Source: Oceanimonas aquatica
GTDB taxonomy: Bacteria > Pseudomonadota > Gammaproteobacteria > Enterobacterales > Aeromonadaceae
NCBI RefSeq assembly: GCF_030732065.1
Contig: NZ_JAVBHX010000010.1
Span: 48,691-112,690 of the forward strand
Length of the DNA: 64,000 nt
Direction: 5' to 3'
Positions 8,876 through 18,800 of this stretch are shown piece after piece; positions within the stretch are counted from its first letter, which is position 1; each line of letters opens with the position of its first letter. The translations under genes and the position numbers were made by a program. The notes under the pieces are model-generated. The model did not search any database. It saw only the letters and a list, made by a program, of their open reading frames with translations, and was not told where the DNA came from.

Positions 8876-11676
8876 TGGAGGCCCGCTACCAGCGGCTGGC
8901 TGACGAGCTGGCCGGCTTTCTGCCGAATGAACGTATTATTACCGATACATCCCTGTGCCTGGCCTACGGCACCGACGCCAGCTTTTACCGGCTGCTGCCC
9001 AAACTGGTGCTGCGGCTGGCAAGCACAGACGAAGTAATACGCGTGCTGGCGGCCTGCCGGCAGCATAACATTCACTGCACCTTTCGCGCCGCCGGCACCA
9101 GTCTGTCGGGCCAGGCGGTGTCCGACTCGGTATTGATCACCCTGACCGACGACTGGCGCGGCCACCGTATCGAGGATGACGGCCAACGTATCGCACTGCA
9201 ACCGGGAGTGATCGGTGCCGACGCCAACCGTTACCTGGTGCGCTACGGCCGCAAGATTGGCCCGGATCCGGCGTCCATCAACAGCTGCAAGATCGGCGGC
9301 ATTGCCGCCAATAATGCTTCAGGCATGTGCTGCGGTACGGCGCAGAACTCCTACCGCACCCTGCACGGCCTCAGCCTGGTGCTGGCCGACGGCACGCAAC
9401 TGGATACGCGCGATGCCGCCAGCCGGGCCCGCTTTGCCGAACAAAAACCCGAGTTGCTGGCCGGGCTGAAACAACTGAGTGAGGAGGTCAAGGCCAACGC
9501 CGAGCTGAGCGAACGCATTCGCCACAAGTACCGGCTGAAAAACACCACCGGCTACAGCCTGAACGCCCTGGTCGACTTTGACGATCCCTTCGACATGCTG
9601 GCTCACCTGATGATTGGATCCGAAGGCACCCTCGGCTTTATGGCCGAGGTCAGTTATCACACTGTGCCCGATCATCCGTTCAAGGCATCCTGCCTGCTGG
9701 TGTATGCCGACATAGAGACCACCTGCCGGGCGGTGACCGCCCTGGCCGACACACCAGTGGCGGCGGTGGAGCTGATGGACGGTCGAGCCCTGGCCTCCAT
9801 TGCCGGCAAGCCGGGCATGCCCGACTTTATCAATGAGCTGGACACGGAAGCCGCCGCCCTGCTGGTGGAGGTGCACGGCGCCGATGAGACCGAACTGCTG
9901 GAAAAATGCGAGCGGGCCATGGCCGCGGTGACGCCCTTTGATCGCCGCAACCAGGTGGCTTTTACTCAGGATAAAGCCACCTGCGCCACCCTCTGGGCCA
10001 TGCGCAAGGGCATGTTTCCGGCGGTGGGCGCTATGCGTGAGACCGGCACCACCGTGATTATCGAGGATGTGGCCTTCCCGGTCGAAGAGCTGGCCCCGGC
10101 GGTAAGAAAGCTAACGGCGCTGTTTGAACGTTTTGGCTACCATGAAGCCATTATTTTCGGCCATGCCCTGGCCGGCAATCTGCACTTTGTATTCACTCAG
10201 GGCTTTGATGCCCAGAGCGAACTGGATCGCTACGGCGGCTTTATGGACGCCGTGGCCGAGCTGGTGGCGGTGGACTACGGCGGTTCGCTCAAGGCCGAGC
10301 ATGGTACCGGCCGTAACATGGCGCCCTATGTAGAGCTGGAATGGGGCAAGGACGGCTACGCCCTGATGCAACGCATCAAGGCGCTGTTCGACCCGGACGG
10401 CCTGCTTAACCCCGGGGTGATCCTCAACGAGGACCATCAGGCCCACCTGAAAGACCTGAAACCCCTGCCCGCCGCCGACACCATTGTCGACAAGTGCATT
10501 GAATGCGGCTTTTGCGAGGCGGTGTGTCCGTCCCGGGATCTGAGCCTGACCCCGCGCCAGCGCATTGTGCTGTTCCGCGAGCTAAGCCGCCGGGCTGCCG
10601 CCGGCGAGCAAACCGCCGACACGCTGCAAACCGTGTTCGATAAACAGGGCATCGACACCTGTGCCGCCACCGGCCTGTGTGCCCAGCGCTGCCCGGTGGG
10701 CATCAACACCGGTGATCTGGTGCGCCAGCTGCGCACCGCCCGTTATCAAAAGTTCGAGCCCATCGCCCGCTGGACCGCCAGTCACTTCACCGCCACCACC
10801 AAGGCGGTGGCGCTGGGGCTGAATGCCGCCCATCTTGGCCGCAAACTGCTGGGCGAAAAGTCCATGACCCGGCTGAATGCCAGGCTGCGCAAGGTCAGCA
10901 ACAATCGGGTGCCGCTGTGGTTGCCGGAAACCCCGGCTGCCAACCCGCACCAGCCCAAGGCCGGCGGCACCGGCCCTGACAAGGTGGTGTATTTCCCGTC
11001 CTGCGCCAGCCGCACGCTGGGAGCGGAGCCTGGCGCGAAAGACCCCCGCTCGCTTACCGAGGTGACCCTGGCGGTGCTTAAAAAAGCCGGCTTTGAGGTG
11101 ATATTGCCTGAGTCCCTCAGCAGCCTGTGCTGTGGCATGCCCTATCAGAGCAAGGGCATGATGGATCTCGCCGACAACAAGGCCACCGAGCTGGAAGACG
11201 CCCTCTGGCAAGCCAGCGAACAGGGCCGCTGGCCGGTACTGATGGACACCAGCCCCTGTGCCAAACGCAGCCTGGAAACCAGTCGCCGGCCCCTTCAGGT
11301 GTTTGAACCGGTGCAATTTGTGCTGGAACAGGCGCAGGAGCGGCTGACACTGACCCCGGTGAATGAGACGGTCATGCTGCACATTACCTGCAGCAGCCGG
11401 CGCATGGGCCTGGCCGATGCCATGCTGACCCTGGCCCGGCGCTGCGCCGACACCGTGGTGGTGCCCGAGCATATCGAGTGCTGCGGCTTTGCCGGCGACA
11501 AGGGCTTTACCACCCCCGAGCTGAACGCCGCGGCGCTCAAACCATTGCGGCAACAGGTGCCGACGGGCTGCACCCGGGGTGTGAGCAACAGCCGTACCTG
11601 CGAACTGGGGCTCAGCCACCACAGCGGCATCAACTACGAGTCCATTCTCTATCTGGTGGATGAAGCCAGCCATTGA
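8875..11676 (+). CDS. FAD/iron-sulfur D-lactate dehydrogenase (Dld-II type)
   Basis: A 933-residue respiratory dehydrogenase that matches the Dld-II architecture of Shewanella, which oxidises D-lactate to pyruvate. In order: FAD_binding_4 (about 35-175, with FRAAGTSLSGQAVSD), FAD-linked oxidase C domain (about 215-525, with EAIIFGHALAGNLHFVF and KAEHGTGRN), a ferredoxin pair beginning at Cys541 (CIECGFCEAVCP) and Cys596 (CAATGLCAQRCP), and two CCG-type blocks (LCCGMPYQSKG near 750, ECCGFAGDKG near 868). It closes the lldP-lldEFG operon, so the cell can use both lactate enantiomers taken up by one permease. A 4-hydroxyphenylacetate- or 2-hydroxyglutarate-type substrate (YdiJ relatives) is the alternative. 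Confidence 0.88.
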   Translation: MEARYQRLADELAGFLPNERIITDTSLCLAYGTDASFYRLLPKLVLRLASTDEVIRVLAACRQHNIHCTFRAAGTSLSGQAVSDSVLITLTDDWRGHRIEDDGQRIALQPGVIGADANRYLVRYGRKIGPDPASINSCKIGGIAANNASGMCCGTAQNSYRTLHGLSLVLADGTQLDTRDAASRARFAEQKPELLAGLKQLSEEVKANAELSERIRHKYRLKNTTGYSLNALVDFDDPFDMLAHLMIGSEGTLGFMAEVSYHTVPDHPFKASCLLVYADIETTCRAVTALADTPVAAVELMDGRALASIAGKPGMPDFINELDTEAAALLVEVHGADETELLEKCERAMAAVTPFDRRNQVAFTQDKATCATLWAMRKGMFPAVGAMRETGTTVIIEDVAFPVEELAPAVRKLTALFERFGYHEAIIFGHALAGNLHFVFTQGFDAQSELDRYGGFMDAVAELVAVDYGGSLKAEHGTGRNMAPYVELEWGKDGYALMQRIKALFDPDGLLNPGVILNEDHQAHLKDLKPLPAADTIVDKCIECGFCEAVCPSRDLSLTPRQRIVLFRELSRRAAAGEQTADTLQTVFDKQGIDTCAATGLCAQRCPVGINTGDLVRQLRTARYQKFEPIARWTASHFTATTKAVALGLNAAHLGRKLLGEKSMTRLNARLRKVSNNRVPLWLPETPAANPHQPKAGGTGPDKVVYFPSCASRTLGAEPGAKDPRSLTEVTLAVLKKAGFEVILPESLSSLCCGMPYQSKGMMDLADNKATELEDALWQASEQGRWPVLMDTSPCAKRSLETSRRPLQVFEPVQFVLEQAQERLTLTPVNETVMLHITCSSRRMGLADAMLTLARRCADTVVVPEHIECCGFAGDKGFTTPELNAAALKPLRQQVPTGCTRGVSNSRTCELGLSHHSGINYESILYLVDEASH

Positions 11677-11681
11677 CTCTC

Positions 11682-11702
11682 AACGCCCCTGCGGGGGCGT
11701 TT
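11682..11702 (+). terminator. Rho-independent terminator of the lldP-dld operon
   Basis: AACGCCCC (11682-11689) pairs with GGGGCGTT (11694-11701) across a four-base loop, followed by T, immediately after the dld stop codon. The short T-run makes it moderately strong. Confidence 0.75.
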
Positions 11703-11717
11703 GACTGCCAAGACATC

Positions 11718-11733
11718 TGTTTCATGTGAAACA
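11718..11733. promoter_or_regulatory. Candidate parS site (ParB-binding centromere)
   Basis: TGTTTCATGTGAAACA is a 16-mer with perfect 7-base inverted arms. It differs from the bacterial chromosomal parS consensus (TGTTTCACGTGAAACA) at one central base (C to T). It lies in an intergenic region, about 27 kb from oriC and 30 kb from parAB, where parS sites are expected. I saw no other comparable site in the window. Confidence 0.7.
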
Positions 11734-11868
11734 CTCATAAGGAGCAACCGCCCGCAGCGTGATCAAGCCCCGGTTGTTTGGCATTTCTCCACATCCATGG
11801 TTTACAACGCTGGTACTAACGGTAAGGTCTTGCTTTTACTGTCGAGATGAAACCAAAGAGAGATACAA

Positions 11869-12219
11869 ATGACTATTGAACGCCAGCAGACCGGCCAGCG
11901 CATGAGCCGCATCGTCAAGCACAACGGCACCATCTATCTGTGCGGCCAGGTGTGCAAGGACGCCACTCAGGACATCGCCGAGCAAACGGCGACCATGCTG
12001 GACAAGGTGGATGAACTGCTGCTGGAAGCCGGTTCCGGCCGTGAGCACATTCTCTCCGCCACCATCTACCTGAAGACCATGGCCGATTTCGCCGCCATGA
12101 ACGCGGTATGGGACGCCTGGGTACCGGAAGGCCATGCTCCCGCCCGGGCCTGCGTGGAAGCAGCCATGGCCCGCCCCGAGCTGCTGGTGGAAATCTCGGT
12201 AGTGGCCGCCGAGGCCTGA
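11869..12219 (+). CDS. RidA-family (YjgF/Rid) reactive-intermediate deaminase
   Basis: A 116-residue single-domain Rid protein, a trimeric barrel family. Archetypal RidA hydrolyses enamine/imine intermediates released by PLP enzymes. Family signatures are visible: [17 protein letters not shown] near residues 23-40, the [21 protein letters not shown] block, and [20 protein letters not shown] with the conserved Arg in the PxR position that holds the carboxylate. It more closely resembles the Rid subgroup often annotated YoaB-like or RutC-like than E. coli RidA itself, so no symbol is given. It is monocistronic, with an AGAGA ribosome-binding site, and convergent with gdhA. Confidence 0.87.
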   Translation: MTIERQQTGQRMSRIVKHNGTIYLCGQVCKDATQDIAEQTATMLDKVDELLLEAGSGREHILSATIYLKTMADFAAMNAVWDAWVPEGHAPARACVEAAMARPELLVEISVVAAEA

Positions 12220-12229
12220 GCTTAAACGC

Positions 12230-12256
12230 AACATGCCGGGACAAGCCCGGCATGTT
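12230..12256 (+). terminator. Hairpin after the RidA-family gene
   Basis: AACATGCCGGG (12230-12240) pairs perfectly with CCCGGCATGTT (12246-12256) over a five-base loop. No T-run follows on the + strand, so it is a weak or Rho-assisted terminator rather than a canonical one. Confidence 0.55.
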
Positions 12257-12280
12257 CCATCTGAAATAACCACTGCCACA

Positions 12281-12307
12281 AAAAATAAAAGCCCGGTCTG
12301 CCGGGCC
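12281..12307 (-). terminator. Rho-independent terminator of gdhA
   Basis: Read on the minus strand, GCCCGG/CCGGGC (12291-12296 with 12301-12306) form a stem that is followed by TTTTATTTTT (complement of 12281-12290). It lies 30 bases past the gdhA stop. Confidence 0.8.
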
Positions 12308-12336
12308 TTTAAACGTTATTCAGAAAGGGATAGCGG

Positions 12337-13719
<1,383 letters not shown>

Positions 13720-13914
13720 CTACTGGGGATGCACATTTACGAGACCCCGCACTATTGAAATATGGCGTCGCTCTCGGGTCAATGACTAATTTTCAAATAC
13801 ATATACTAAAAAGAAGAATATTTATGCTTGCCTACTACTTTGAGTCCGATCCCGGGCCATCTCGAACCCTGCGCCGGCGGTCTATGCTTGATAAAACACA
13901 GGGAGGCATACGAT

Positions 13915-15627
13915 ATGGATGTCAGCGGATCCTGGTCGGCACGGGATGAAGCCCTCGGCCAAAAACTGATTGAACAAGGGCAACTGACCGACAAGGAGCT
14001 GAGCCGGCTGGCGCGCATGCAGCAGGGCCAGCAGGAAGCCGTGCCCCTCACCCGCCTGCTGCTGAACCTGGGCATGATGTCGGAGCGGGAGCTGGCCCGC
14101 ACCCTGGCAGAGCAACATGACCTGCCGCTCACCGAAAACGACCGCTATCCTCTGGCACCGCCCCTCGACAAGCCCCTGCCCTACCGCTTTCTCAAGGAAC
14201 ATCATCTGGTGCCTCTGCACCAGGACGACACCACCCTGGTACTGGCCATGGTGGATCCCGGTGACGACTTCGCCCTGCAGGCCATGACCATGCTCTGCGG
14301 CCAGCCGGTACGGGCCCAGGTAGGCATCAGCTCGGAAATCGATGCCGCCATTGAGCGGCTCTATGGCGAAGGCCAGAGCAAGATGGGCGACATTCTGTCG
14401 GCGGTGCAGGAAGAAGAAGAAACCGAGGAGCGCATCGCCCAGCTGAAAGACATGGCCAGCGAGGCGCCGGTGATAAGGCTGGTGAACCTGCTGATCCAGA
14501 AGGCGGTGGAGCTGAGGGCATCCGACATTCACGTGGAGCCCTTTGAAAACCGGCTCAACATTCGTTACCGCATCGACGGCGTACTGCAACAGGGCGAGGC
14601 GCCGCCGGTGAACATGACCCCCGCCATTATCTCGCGCATCAAGATCCTGGCCCGGCTCAACATTGCCGAACGCCGCCTGCCCCAGGACGGCCGCATCGAG
14701 TTGCGGGTGCAGGGCCAGGATCTCGACATTCGTGTCTCCACCGTGCCCACCATGCACGGCGAAAGCCTGGTGATGCGTCTGCTCAACCGGGAAAGCGTGG
14801 TGCTCGACTTCGACGCCCTGGGTTTTGCCAGCGACACCCGGGCCAGGCTGCAACAGGTGCTGGCCATTCCCCACGGCGTGCTGCTGGTTACCGGCCCCAC
14901 CGGCAGCGGCAAGACCACCACCCTCTATACCGCCCTCAACCGGCTCAACACCACCGAGCGCAAGCTGATCACGGTGGAAGACCCGGTGGAATACCAGATG
15001 GAGGGCATCAACCAGATCCACGTTAAGCCCGCCATCGGCCTGACCTTTGCCAGCGCCCTGCGCGCCATTGTGCGTCAGGATCCCGATGTCATCATGGTGG
15101 GGGAAATGCGCGATCTGGAAACCGCCCGCATCTGTGTGCAGTCGGCGCTCACCGGCCACCTGGTGCTGTCTACCCTGCATACCAATGACGCCGCCAGCAG
15201 CGTGACCCGGCTGCTGGAAATGGGAGTGGAAGACTACCTGCTCACCTCCACCCTCAACGGCGTGGTGGGCCAGCGCCTGATACGGGTGCTCTGCCCGCAC
15301 TGCAAGGAGAGTTATGAACCACTGCCGGAGCTGGTACGGGAACTGAAGCTGGAACCCCTCACTCCCGGCGATCCGGTGCGGCTGTATCGCCCGGTGGGCT
15401 GCAACCACTGCGCCCATACCGGCTATCACGGCCGGCTGGCCATTCAGGAGCTGCTGGTGATGAACGACGACATTCGCAAGCTGGTGCTGAGCCACGCCGA
15501 TGCCGGCCAGATCCAGCGGGCTGCCGTGGCCGCCGGCATGCGCACCATGTATGGCGACGGCCTGCTCAAGGCCCAACAAGGGATCACCAATGTGGAAGAG
15601 GTGATTCGGGTCACCCAGGAGGCCTGA
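13915..15627 (+). CDS. gspE: Type II secretion ATPase GspE (XpsE-like)
   Basis: The cytoplasmic secretion ATPase that powers pseudopilus assembly, 570 residues. Domains: N1E (about 60-160), N2E, then the ATPase core with Walker A GPTGSGKTTT near residue 327, the Asp and His boxes, and the GspE-type zinc module CPHC...CNHC near residues 461-502. I chose ATG 13915 because GGGAGG stands 9 bases upstream; an upstream in-frame codon at 13828 has no such site. It is the first gene of an eleven-gene overlapping operon and is divergent from gdhA. PilB is the main alternative but the downstream gspF-D genes rule it out. Confidence 0.95.
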   Translation: MDVSGSWSARDEALGQKLIEQGQLTDKELSRLARMQQGQQEAVPLTRLLLNLGMMSERELARTLAEQHDLPLTENDRYPLAPPLDKPLPYRFLKEHHLVPLHQDDTTLVLAMVDPGDDFALQAMTMLCGQPVRAQVGISSEIDAAIERLYGEGQSKMGDILSAVQEEEETEERIAQLKDMASEAPVIRLVNLLIQKAVELRASDIHVEPFENRLNIRYRIDGVLQQGEAPPVNMTPAIISRIKILARLNIAERRLPQDGRIELRVQGQDLDIRVSTVPTMHGESLVMRLLNRESVVLDFDALGFASDTRARLQQVLAIPHGVLLVTGPTGSGKTTTLYTALNRLNTTERKLITVEDPVEYQMEGINQIHVKPAIGLTFASALRAIVRQDPDVIMVGEMRDLETARICVQSALTGHLVLSTLHTNDAASSVTRLLEMGVEDYLLTSTLNGVVGQRLIRVLCPHCKESYEPLPELVRELKLEPLTPGDPVRLYRPVGCNHCAHTGYHGRLAIQELLVMNDDIRKLVLSHADAGQIQRAAVAAGMRTMYGDGLLKAQQGITNVEEVIRVTQEA

Positions 15628-15628
15628 G

Positions 15629-16849
15629 ATGGCGTTGTTTCACTTCAAAGCGGTCAGTCAAAACGGTGAGGAGCAGGAAGGCCGGCTGGAAGGGGCCGAT
15701 CAACAGGCCATAGTGCTGCAGTTACAGCAGCGGGGGCTGATCCCGCTCAGTGTGGAGCCCGCCGGCGAACGCAGCACCGGACTGCTGAACATGAAACTCA
15801 GCCTGGGGCGCAGCAACACAGGCGAGCGGCATATTCAGGCTCTGACCCAGGATCTGGCGGCCCTGCTCAAGGCCGGGGTGCCGCTGGAGCGGGCCCTGGG
15901 TATCATGATCCAGGTGCGCGACCGCGAAGAAGATACTCACTTGCTGAGCCGCATTCGCGAAGGCATACAGCGTGGCCAGGCGCTATCGGTGGTACTGGCG
16001 GAGCAGAATGCGGGCTTTTCGCCCTTTTACCTCAACATGATCCGGGCCGCCGAGATCTCCGGCAACCTGGATCAGGGTCTGGCGGATCTGGCGCACTATC
16101 TGGAACGCAGCCGCCGACTGCGGGAAAAAGCGCTGTCGGCGCTGATCTACCCGCTGATCCTGCTGCTGGTGTCGGCGGCTTCGCTGCTGATCATTCTCAC
16201 CTACGTGATCCCTCAGTTTCAGCAACTGTTTGCCGACATGGGCCAGGCCATGCCGCTGCCCACCCGCATCGTGATCGGCGCCGCCGACTTCATCAAAAGC
16301 TTTGGCCTCTGGCTGCTGCTGGGGCTGCTGCTGGGGCTGCTCTATGCCCGCCGCCGGCTGCGCGAGCCCGGTATACGCCTGGCCTGGCACCGGCTGCTGC
16401 TGCGTTTGCCGCTGGCCGGCCCGCTGATCCAGCGGCTGGAAGTCGCCCGCTTCACCCGCAGCCTGGGCACCCTGATGAAAGGCGGCGTGCCCCTGCTGGG
16501 TGCCCTCGACATCGCCCGCCAGACCCTGGGCAACCAGCTGCTGATAGATATTCTGGCCGAGGCCGGTGGCGAGCTGAAGGAAGGCAAGCGACTGGCGGAG
16601 CCCTTGCAGGCCTCGGGCCGGTTTCCGCCACTGGCGATACAGATGATTCGGGTGGGCGAGGAAACCGGCCAGCTTGAAGACATGCTGCTCAAGGTGGCCG
16701 ACACCTACGACCGGGAAGTGGAAAACACCATTCAGCGCCTGCTGACCATACTGGAGCCGGTGTTGATCCTGGGCCTGGGGATGCTGATTGCCGGCATCAT
16801 CATTTCCATGCTGGTGGCCATTCTCAGTATCAACGAACTGCCCATTTAA
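15629..16849 (+). CDS. gspF: Type II secretion inner-membrane platform protein GspF
   Basis: A 406-residue inner-membrane protein with two T2SSF domains (about 70-193 and 273-396) and three predicted membrane segments (near 170-195, 225-245, 370-395). It anchors the pseudopilus assembly platform and contacts GspE and GspL. It begins two bases after gspE ends, with AGGAGG inside the gspE end as ribosome-binding site. The GVPLLGALDIAR-type motif of the second repeat is present. Confidence 0.95.
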   Translation: MALFHFKAVSQNGEEQEGRLEGADQQAIVLQLQQRGLIPLSVEPAGERSTGLLNMKLSLGRSNTGERHIQALTQDLAALLKAGVPLERALGIMIQVRDREEDTHLLSRIREGIQRGQALSVVLAEQNAGFSPFYLNMIRAAEISGNLDQGLADLAHYLERSRRLREKALSALIYPLILLLVSAASLLIILTYVIPQFQQLFADMGQAMPLPTRIVIGAADFIKSFGLWLLLGLLLGLLYARRRLREPGIRLAWHRLLLRLPLAGPLIQRLEVARFTRSLGTLMKGGVPLLGALDIARQTLGNQLLIDILAEAGGELKEGKRLAEPLQASGRFPPLAIQMIRVGEETGQLEDMLLKVADTYDREVENTIQRLLTILEPVLILGLGMLIAGIIISMLVAILSINELPI

Positions 16850-16873
16850 AGTGACCCATACAGGGAGGTAAAC

Positions 16874-17302
16874 GTGCGTTATTCACATAAACCATACGGG
16901 CTTGGTTTTACCCTGCTTGAGCTGCTGGTGGTGCTGGTGATCCTGGGGCTGCTGGCCAGCCTGGCCGGCCCTCAGGTGCTGCGCCAGCTCGGTGGCTCCA
17001 AAACCAAGACGGCGGCGCTGCAAATCAAGGAGCTGAGCACGGCGCTGGATCTATACCGGCTGGAAGTGGGCCGCCACCCCACCACCAGTGAAGGCCTGGA
17101 AGCGTTGATCAGCGCCCCCGCCGGCGCCAAGGGCTGGAATGGCCCCTATCTGAACAAGAAATCGGTGCCCAAAGATCCCTGGGGCAACGACTATCAGTAT
17201 CGGTCTCCCGGCCAGCACGGCGAATTCGATCTGATGAGTCTGGGTTCCGACAACCAGCAAGGAGGCTCGGGTGAAGCTCAGGACGTGGTCAGCTGGGAAT
17301 AA
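16874..17302 (+). CDS. gspG: Major pseudopilin GspG
   Basis: A 142-residue major pseudopilin. The type IV prepilin signal is cut before FTLLELLVVLVILGLLASL, with the conserved Glu at +5; the C-terminal half holds the GspG calcium-loop region (DPWGNDYQYRSPGQHGEFDLMSLGSD). The start is GTG at 16874, preceded by AGGGAGGT. No prepilin peptidase gene (gspO) is present in the window, so processing must rely on a PilD elsewhere. Confidence 0.96.
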   Translation: MRYSHKPYGLGFTLLELLVVLVILGLLASLAGPQVLRQLGGSKTKTAALQIKELSTALDLYRLEVGRHPTTSEGLEALISAPAGAKGWNGPYLNKKSVPKDPWGNDYQYRSPGQHGEFDLMSLGSDNQQGGSGEAQDVVSWE

Positions 17303-17735
17303 GGCCACCGGCTTTACCCTGCTGGAGCTGCTGGTGGTGCTGACCATCGCCGTGCTGGCCCTGGCCGTGGCTCTGCCACGCTTTGCCGCCCTGCTGCCCG
17401 GGGCCGAGCTGAAAAGCTACAGCCGGCAAACCGCCGCCCTGTTGCGGCTGGCCCGCAGCCAGGCCATTGCCACCGGCGACGTGGTCATCCTCAGCCTGGA
17501 TGTGAAGCAGCGGCATACGCAGTTGTCCGGGCAGGCCAAAGAGCATGCCTGGCCTTCCGGTGTGACGCTGAGCCTGAAGGATACACAGACATCCCGGCAG
17601 CCTGACGGCATCGCAGAGCTGATGTTTTACCCGGACGGCGCCAGCAGTGGCGGCACGGTTCGAGTGGCCAGTGACAACCGGCAATTCCGTATTCGGGTCG
17701 ACTGGCTGACCGGACGGGTGTATTTCGATGACTAG
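17271..17735 (+). CDS. gspH: Minor pseudopilin GspH
   Basis: A 154-residue minor pseudopilin with the prepilin cleavage region G/FTLLELLVVLTIAVLALAV after a 14-residue basic leader, and a GspH/FimT-type globular part. It starts at a GTG at 17271 placed 5 bases after AAGGAGG, inside the end of gspG (32-base overlap), which signals translational coupling. Confidence 0.93.
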   Translation: MKLRTWSAGNKATGFTLLELLVVLTIAVLALAVALPRFAALLPGAELKSYSRQTAALLRLARSQAIATGDVVILSLDVKQRHTQLSGQAKEHAWPSGVTLSLKDTQTSRQPDGIAELMFYPDGASSGGTVRVASDNRQFRIRVDWLTGRVYFDD

Positions 17736-18129
17736 CCCTCACTCCAGCCATCATCAGAATGGCTTTACCCTGCTGGAGGTGCTGGTGGCCTTTGCGGTGC
17801 TCACCATTACCCTGGGGGTGCTGCTCAATATCTTTTCGCTGGCGATACGCACCACCCAGACCGCCCAGGAGCAACAAAAGGCGGTGCTGCTGGCGGAGTC
17901 GCGACTGGCGGAGCTGGATGCCGGTTATACACTGCGCCCCGGGGTGGAGCGGGGCGAGTTTGACGATCGCTTTGCATGGGAAACCCGCATTGAGGAATAC
18001 GACAGCCGGGCACTGATGGACAACCAGACCCTGTTGATACTCTATCGGCTGTCGGTGGTGGTGAGCTGGAGCGAGAACCGCCGCTATGAGCTTTCTACCC
18101 TGCGGCTGGTGCGCACGGAGGCCCGATGA
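17728..18129 (+). CDS. gspI: Minor pseudopilin GspI
   Basis: A 133-residue minor pseudopilin with leader MTSPHSSHHQNG followed by FTLLEVLVAFAVLTITLGVLL and a short GspI domain (AEQQ-like LLAESRLAELDAGY...). With GspJ, GspK and GspH it forms the pseudopilus tip. It overlaps gspH by 8 bases and gspJ by 4. Confidence 0.93.
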   Translation: MTSPHSSHHQNGFTLLEVLVAFAVLTITLGVLLNIFSLAIRTTQTAQEQQKAVLLAESRLAELDAGYTLRPGVERGEFDDRFAWETRIEEYDSRALMDNQTLLILYRLSVVVSWSENRRYELSTLRLVRTEAR

Positions 18130-18800
18130 CACGCGCGCGCGGCTTTACCCTGCTGGAACTCATGGTGGCCCTGAGCCTGCTCACCCTGCTGGCGGGGCTG
18201 ATGTTCGGCGGTTTTCGCATCGCCAGCCGCGCCTGGCAGAGCGTGGACGAACACAACAACGAGCTGAGCGAAACCGTACAGGCCCAGCGCTTTCTGCGCC
18301 GGCTGCTGGCCCGAAGCGAGTCTCGTTCGGTGCCGGAAACCCGGGACACCTCGCAGCTGTCGTTTCAGGGAGACGAACGCTCGCTGATTTTTCTCTCAGC
18401 CCTGCCCCAGCGCGACAGCCGGGTCAGCCAGACCGCCTGGTTCTACCTGGCACTGGACGACAGCGATCCCGACCAGCCTGTTCTGCAGCTGAAAACTCAA
18501 CCCCTGGCCGGGCTGGAAGAGCCCACCCCGGAGCAGCCGGAGATCACCTTTGACTGGTACCGGCTGGTGGACGATTTTCAGCGCCCCGAGGGCATAACCC
18601 CGCTGCTGATCCTGCCCGCCGCGGCCTTCAGCCTGAGCTACCTGCCTCGGGAAGAAGACGGCCTGCAACCCGGCTGGCAATCCGATTGGCAGGAGCAGGG
18701 TGACCTGCCTGAACTGGTGAAGCTGCAACTGAGCGACGACTGGCCGGCACTGGTGGTGTCACCCGGAGAGCAACGCAATGTTATCAAGCAGCTCGAATAG
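18126..18800 (+). CDS. gspJ: Minor pseudopilin GspJ
   Basis: A 224-residue minor pseudopilin: a very short leader MTRARG, then FTLLELMVALSLLTLLAGL and a T2SSJ domain (the SYLPREEDGLQPGWQSDW stretch corresponds to the usual W-x-x-W region). Overlaps gspI by 4 bases and gspK by 23. Confidence 0.93.
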   Translation: MTRARGFTLLELMVALSLLTLLAGLMFGGFRIASRAWQSVDEHNNELSETVQAQRFLRRLLARSESRSVPETRDTSQLSFQGDERSLIFLSALPQRDSRVSQTAWFYLALDDSDPDQPVLQLKTQPLAGLEEPTPEQPEITFDWYRLVDDFQRPEGITPLLILPAAAFSLSYLPREEDGLQPGWQSDWQEQGDLPELVKLQLSDDWPALVVSPGEQRNVIKQLE

